From NCBI GenBank assembly GCA_964019415.1, contig OZ025881.1:2151280-2215279 (forward strand): a stretch of 64,000 nt of DNA, given 5' to 3'. Below the pieces are notes generated by a model that did not search any database, was not told the origin of the DNA, and was given only the letters and a program-made list of their open reading frames with translations. Position 1 is the stretch's first letter, and each line of letters opens with the position of its first letter. A program made the translations under genes and the position numbers. The DNA is from Ianthella basta. Its lineage: Eukaryota; Porifera; Demospongiae; Verongiida; Ianthellidae. Below, piece by piece: positions 58,898-64,000 of this stretch.

Positions 58898-61800
58898 CTA
58901 TTCAGAATCTTTGAAGTGTTCTTTCCGCAGGCTCCTCTCCAGCTCTGCATAGCCAGCTCTACCAAGTGAGGCCAGGATAATGGACCATGTCCGCTCTTCT
59001 TCCCCAGTGTACCGGTCTTTTCTTAACCAGTGGTCAAGCATGTCGCGACAAGCCGCCTCGCAGTCATTGGGGTGATTCTTGGTAACGATTCCCACGACAC
59101 AGATGTCCACTCCCAACATAAGAGCTAGCCTCTGCCAATTGGCTGCAACCGCTGTCACAATCAGTTCATCCATATCTCTCGGAGTGGGCTTAGAGGAGAT
59201 ATCCAAGAGGGCTTGGGCACCTGAAGAAGGATGAGGGAGGCTGATTAACAGTATATCCTACTCACTGCAGTGTGTGCAAGGTGTCTCATGTTTGGTTGCA
59301 AGACTCAAAAGCGCACTTTAATATCTATCAATTGCCTCACCTTGCACTTGAGAGACATTGTCGTGGGGAATTGTGCCCATTACAGTGTGAGTTGGTGGAC
59401 TTGACTTGGCAGTAGGATGTGATAGAGGTGTGACCAATTTTGCAGTGGGAGTTGGTTGCTGGCTTGATGTGGTAGTGGTGGGTGATGGAGAGCCAGTTGA
59501 CAGTTGCTGGGCAGTGTGAGTGGATGGAGGTGAAGATGTGTCCATTTCTGCATTGGGAATTGGTGGTGGGATTGATGTGGTAGTGGTGGGTGATGGAGAG
59601 CCAGTTGACAGTTGCTGGGCAGTGTGAGTGGATGGAGGTGAAGACGTGTCCATTTCTGCATTGGGAATTGGTGGTGGGATTGATGTGGTAGTGGGAGATG
59701 ATGGAGAGCCAGTTGACAGTTGCTGGGCAGTGTGAGTGAATGGAGGTGAAGACGACGTGTCCATTTCTGCATTGGGAATTGGTGGTGGGATTGATGTGGT
59801 AGTGGGAGATGATGGAGAGCCAGTTGACAGTTGCTGGGCAGTGTGAGTGAATGGAGGTGAAGACGACGTGTCCATTTCTGCATTGGGAATTGGTGGTGGG
59901 ATTGATGTGGTAGTGGTAGGTGATGGAGAGCCATTTGACAGTTGCTGGGCAGTGTGAGTGGATGGAGGTGAAGATGTGTCCATTTCTGCATTGGGAATTG
60001 GTGGTGGGATTGATGTGGTAGTGGGAGATGATGGAGAGCCAGTTGACAGTTGCTGGGCAGTGTGAGTGAATGGAGGTGAAGACGACGTGTCCATTTCTGC
60101 ATTGGGAATTGGTGGTGGGATTGATGTGGTAGTGGGAGATGATGGAGAGCCAGTTGACAGTTGCTGGGCAGTGTGAGTGAATGGAGGTGAAGACGACGTG
60201 TCCATTTCTGCATTGGGAATTGGTGGTGGGATTGATGTGGTAGTGGTAGGTGATGGAGAGCCAGTTGACAGTTGCTGGGCAGTGTGAGTGGATGGAGGTG
60301 AAGACGTGTCCATTTCTGCATTGGGAATTGGTGGTGGGATTGATGGGGTAGTGGGAGATGATGAATTCGAATGGCCTTCCAGTTGAGGGGCAGTAGAAAT
60401 TGGTATAGGGTTGTCCAATTTTGCAGTAGGAGTTGTTGGAGGTTCCATGTGTTCAGGATTAACATGGGAAGCAGCTATTTTGGAAATTGCATGGTCCAGT
60501 GGGTGAATGAGGCTGGTTTGATTTGAATCAGGCTGTGTCCAATTGATCCTCTCAATGTCCTCTTGAGAAGGGGTATAACCTCCAAAGAGATCAGACACAA
60601 GCACGTCAGCAGAATGATAGTTGTTGCCATGCTCCAGTGAAAACGAGTACTCCTCATGGTCTCTGATTGAGTTCCGAATGTCTGTAACTGGAAACAGCTC
60701 CCAAGGGGAAGGAGTTGAGGCATCCTTATACAAGGCAGCCAATTTTGGTGGGTAAACAATGGAAGCTGCTGCTGCTAGTTTGGGGGAGAGCTGATGGACT
60801 ATTGAGAGGATATTACTGATAACTTCTATTAGGTAGTGACATGCATTTTCAGCTGATGTCTTTCTTGTGCTGCCAACTCGGATCACTCTGTTGTTGGTGA
60901 TGCGTACAGTAACAGCAATACCTTTTTTAGACTTCCACGCAATGCCATTCCACCAGATGTTGCAGCAGTGTCGCTGGTCACCCTCCTCATCAGGTTGCTT
61001 CACCACAAAGTGGGCGGCCAGACGAAGGAGGATGGTCTGGTGAACACGAGCAGAAATATAGTACTTTTTGGATGTCTTCAACTGCCAACAGAGGTAGGGG
61101 ACAGTCTGCTGTTGGAGACCTTCATAGGTGGGCTGAAGAGATTTTGGGGTAATGAGGGCAGGGAAGAACAGCCAACCACTGGCTTCGTTGCTCTGGGTCA
61201 GTTTGCTCACGTCCACCTCTAGGATGGACAGATCTATAGGAATGCAGAACTCCAAACTGATCAGAAGCTGTTGGACCATTTCTAGATCCAGGTGCTGGAA
61301 AAGATCAGCTAGGTGCTGATGGTGAAGGAGACCAAACTCATTGACAGTTGCTTTGGGCTGAGAGAAAAGGGTCCCATACACATCGTGGAGAATGCTGGGA
61401 AGGTCCAACACGAGCCAGCTCCTAGAGGATTTTTCCTTATTAGACAGGTAGAGGGTGTGTCCAGCAGCAGAGAGATCCTGGCACACCTCCTCTGGGGGTG
61501 GCATGGTCCGAGGAAGGTTGTTCTTGTTGTCCTGCATCCATGTAGTGAACTCTGACAGCTGCACTGCACGGCTCTTGAGGGATGACCTGATCTGAGATAG
61601 GACCCATGCAAGACTGTACTGTGTATGTACAGCCCTGAACTCTGGTATGGGGATATCCTGGAGTAAGCTGCAGAGCTGATCAATGCCTTGAGATTGAGGC
61701 TGACGACAGTTGAGGAAGCAGGATCCCGCAAAAGTTATTGGCAACTCATCCAGGTCCTTTTTGGTTGCTGAAATACACCTATCCAATTTGGCAGTGGCTT

Positions 61801-63445
61801 CTTCCTTGGACCTCACCTTGTCCAGGAAGCTACCAATGACAATGACTTGCGGACAACTGTCAGTAGTGGACATCAGTGCCATAGGGGATAACCAGCGATG
61901 GAGCTGATGTAAGATAGCCTCCTCCTCATCTGTTGCCTTCACCACCAGTAGGAGGGTCATTAGGACTCCTGGTTTGCTTAGGAGTGACTCCAGGAACATC
62001 TCGTGTGGGCCGTGGTATTCATGCTGGCCAGCAAAGTCGAAAAAAAGCACTTCTCCATACTTTTGGCTGCAGAAGGTTATGATTTCAATCCCGGCTGTTC
62101 GTCTGCGTAGGTCACTCACTCGCCTGAAACGATTGAAGGTCCTGCCAACAAACCCTGTGCTTTCAGCCTGAAGTGCAGTAATGAGTGTGCTCTTGCCAGT
62201 CGCTGCATTGCCAATGATACAGAGGGTCTTACGAGTGGTGAAGGAGAGAGCCTGCAGGATGGCTTCCTTGAACTCTGGTTTAGCTATGCTGAGGGGAGTG
62301 TGAGAAACCTTGCTCTTGATCCTCACACTGGCTCCTCCCTCAGCCAGTAGTATCCCGCACTGAATGTTGTTGTTACGGGCAGCATGGTGAAGGGCAGTGT
62401 CACCATGCTTGTCTTGCCTCCTAACATTGGCACCTGCCAAAATAAGCTTCTCTACAACTTCCTCCCGGCCTTCATGTGCAGCAACCATGAGGGGAGTCAA
62501 TCCATCAGTATCCACGTGGTTAATGTTGCAGCCACTGGCAATGAAAACTTCAACAAATGCATTGCCCTTACGACAAGCATGATGGAGAAGGTTTTCTTGT
62601 TCCACCTTTAATCGAAGGCCATCATCCTTGAGAAGGGTCTGAACAGCTGATGTGTCACCTCTTTGGTAGGCATAATGATACAGATCACACAAACGCTTCA
62701 TTGACAACCCTCCACAGCTCGCTCCAGCCTGTAGTAAGCACATTGATACTGTGGTATTACTCACGCCAGTCAACATAAGAGGCGTGCGAGCAAACCTGTC
62801 TTGTTCATTCACTCCAGCCCCTCGGTCAATGAGCACTTGCACTAGTCTACCTTTACCTCTCTCACAAGCCCAGTGAAGTGCCGTCTGCCCATCGTTGTCC
62901 TTCACATGTACATTTGCTCCCGCTCTGAGCAACACCAGCGCTGCTCCCTCGTGGCCATAGCGAGCAGCAGCCATCAGTGGTGTGCACCCACCAGCACCAA
63001 CACTGTTCACATTGCAGCCGTCAGCTATGAGACCTTCTACAATAGATTCGTCACCCTCACGGCAGGCATGGTGGAGAAGGCCACTCACCTGATCCTCTGA
63101 CAAGCCTTCGCAGCTTGCTCCGGCTTGCAATAAGCGCAGTGATAACGCCATGCTATTGCTTTGGGCTGCCATCATGAGCAGAGTGCGACCAAACACGTCT
63201 TGCTCATTCAGTTGACTCTTGAGTGGCCGCCGCTTCCCCACACGGCTACTCCTGACCACTTCACTCTCTCCATTCCCTCTTTGTACCTCTTTTTCGGCCG
63301 CCTCCAGTAGGGCAAACGCGATATCTTTGTGGCCTTCCTCGATGGCTACCTTCAGCAGTGTACCCAACTGGTCATTCACTTCCACATCACTCCGTATGAG
63401 TGCCTGAAGTTGCATTAGGTCTCCCCTTCGTACGACTCCCTCCAT
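58898..63445 (-). CDS. Ankyrin-ROC-COR-Death protein (DAPK-like architecture without kinase)
   Basis: Two coding exons, 63445-59341 and 59220-58898; 1475 residues. Residues 1-395: about ten ankyrin repeats (GRTLLMMAAQSN, GCTPLMAAARYGHEGAALVL, GQTALHWACERGK, GLTPLMVAAHEGREEVV, GDTALHHAARNN). Residues about 400-600: ROC GTPase with P-loop CIIGNAATGKSTL, switch II FFDFAGQHEYHG and VIGSFLDKV as the G4-like motif. Residues about 600-1000: COR-like region (WLVLDLPSILHDVYG, LLISLEFCIPIDLS). Residues about 1020-1330: eight-copy Pro/Ser/Thr repeat. C-terminal 107 residues: Death domain (ANWQRLALMLGVDICVVGIV, LDHWLRKDRYTGEEERTW). Ankyrin-ROC-COR-Death is the order of DAPK1, but no kinase precedes it. 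The start at 63445 (MEGVVRRGD) is chosen because the ankyrin region begins there; the frame continues upstream with an acceptor-like site. Confidence 0.9.
59457..60350 (-). repeat. In-frame coding minisatellite, eight 108/111-bp units
   Basis: Each unit encodes IPPPIPNAEMDTSS, then PPSTHTAQQL or SPPFTHTAQQL, then a Ser/Pro/Thr linker. Two unit types, A (108 bp) and B (111 bp), are arranged A-B-B-A-B-B-A-A from the protein N-terminal side. Unit length is a multiple of three, so copy-number change keeps the frame; a second frame is also open throughout. Confidence 0.93.
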
Positions 63446-63641
63446 ATCCGATTGCTCTTGGTGACCGGCAACCTTAACCTGGGTGGTTAGCCTCGCGAGA
63501 GACGGAGGAACAATGCAGTGTCTGGACGCACTGTAGAGAAGAAAGGAATGTAGCAACTTAGTGTTAGCGTTGTTCCAGTAATAACACAATTCAGTTGGTC
63601 ATGGCCAGGGAGTATGCAGCCTCGAGCTTAGATCACAGAAA
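63446..63641. promoter_or_regulatory. Gap between the two tandem Death-domain genes
   Basis: 196 bp from the chosen start to the upstream paralogue's stop codon; it must contain promoter or 5' UTR of the downstream gene. The frame is open here up to 63589. No clear core promoter motif. Confidence 0.4.
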
Positions 63642-63961
63642 TTAATCTGCTTTGAAGTGTTCTTTCCTCAGGCTCCTCTCCAGCTCTGCATAGCTAGCAC
63701 TACCAAGTGTGGTCAGGATGGTGGACCATGTCCGATCCTCATCCCCAGTGTACCTGTCTTTCTTTAACCAGCAGTCTAGCATGTCACGACAAGCATCCTC
63801 ACAGTCATTGGGGTGATTCTTGGTAACGATTCCAATGACACAGATGTCCACTCCCAACATAAGAGCTAGCCTCTTCCAGTGAGCTGCAACCGCTGTCACA
63901 ATCAGTTCATCCATATCTCTCAGAGTAGGCTTAGAAGAGATGTCCAGGAGGGCTTGGGCAC
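63642..63961 (-). CDS. Death-domain last exon of a tandem paralogue (gene continues beyond window)
   Basis: The exon begins after an acceptor (TTTCTCCAG|GTGCCC) in the same place as exon 2 of the neighbouring gene and encodes GAQALLDISSKPT, then MDELIVTAVAAHWKRLALML and a Death domain ending in KEHFKAD. It is nearly identical to 59220-58898 (one codon shorter). Its own ankyrin-ROC-COR part should lie to the right of position 64000. Recent tandem duplication or gene conversion is inferred. Confidence 0.85.
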
Positions 63962-64000
63962 CTGGAGAAAGATGAGGGAGGTATAGTAATAATTAACCGT

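Noticed and set aside
59380..60465. 361-residue His/Leu-rich open frame on the minus strand
   Set aside because: It is the +1 frame of the coding minisatellite; open only because the unit length is a multiple of three.

Overview
The window is animal nuclear DNA: intron-rich genes with GT-AG splice sites, many with short introns, very dense (CA)n/(GT)n microsatellites and several families of short inverted-repeat elements. Death-domain and ROC-COR proteins beside TIR, cadherin and ordinary housekeeping genes point to a metazoan. A very long non-classical cadherin and an ankyrin-ROC-COR-Death protein without a kinase suggest an early-branching animal, perhaps a sponge; that taxonomic guess is inference.

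Layout. 1-9.9 kb: first exon of a SYS1 homologue (-) head to head with a complete 21-exon TOP3B (+), then FAU (FUBI-RPS30, -). 10.1-17.4 kb: TMEM208 (+), GINS3/PSF3 (-) and POP4/RPP29 (+). FAU/TMEM208 and GINS3/POP4 are both divergent pairs with short shared promoters. 17.4-21 kb: no intact gene, but a roughly 2-kb imperfect palindrome whose arms each carry the 3' half of an NNMT/PNMT-type methyltransferase. 21.0-45.3 kb: one cadherin gene (-) with signal peptide, about 20 or more cadherin-type linker motifs, one membrane segment and an acidic tail. 45.7-47.7 kb: an intronless unknown gene (+) whose product begins with a myristoylation-type motif. 48.9-53.8 kb: RNMT, the mRNA cap methyltransferase (-). 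55.5-57.4 kb: a TIR-domain protein (-). 57.9-58.2 kb: ATP5MF (+). 58.9-63.4 kb: a 1475-residue ankyrin-ROC-COR-Death protein (-), followed upstream by the last exon of a tandem paralogue.

The left three quarters is mostly housekeeping (DNA and RNA topology, replication, translation, RNA processing, Golgi/ER traffic). The right end looks like an innate-immune or cell-death block: a TIR protein next to a tandemly duplicated receptor-like GTPase with ankyrin sensor repeats and a Death domain, carrying a rapidly rearranging coding minisatellite. This block is the best candidate for something undescribed. Other points of interest are the TOP3B/SYS1 start region, where both start codons lie in one 53-bp palindrome, and a pair of overlapping head-to-head tRNA-Leu relics in a POP4 intron.

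Exon boundaries were read by eye from open frames, splice signals and remembered family sequences; no alignment or database search was run.
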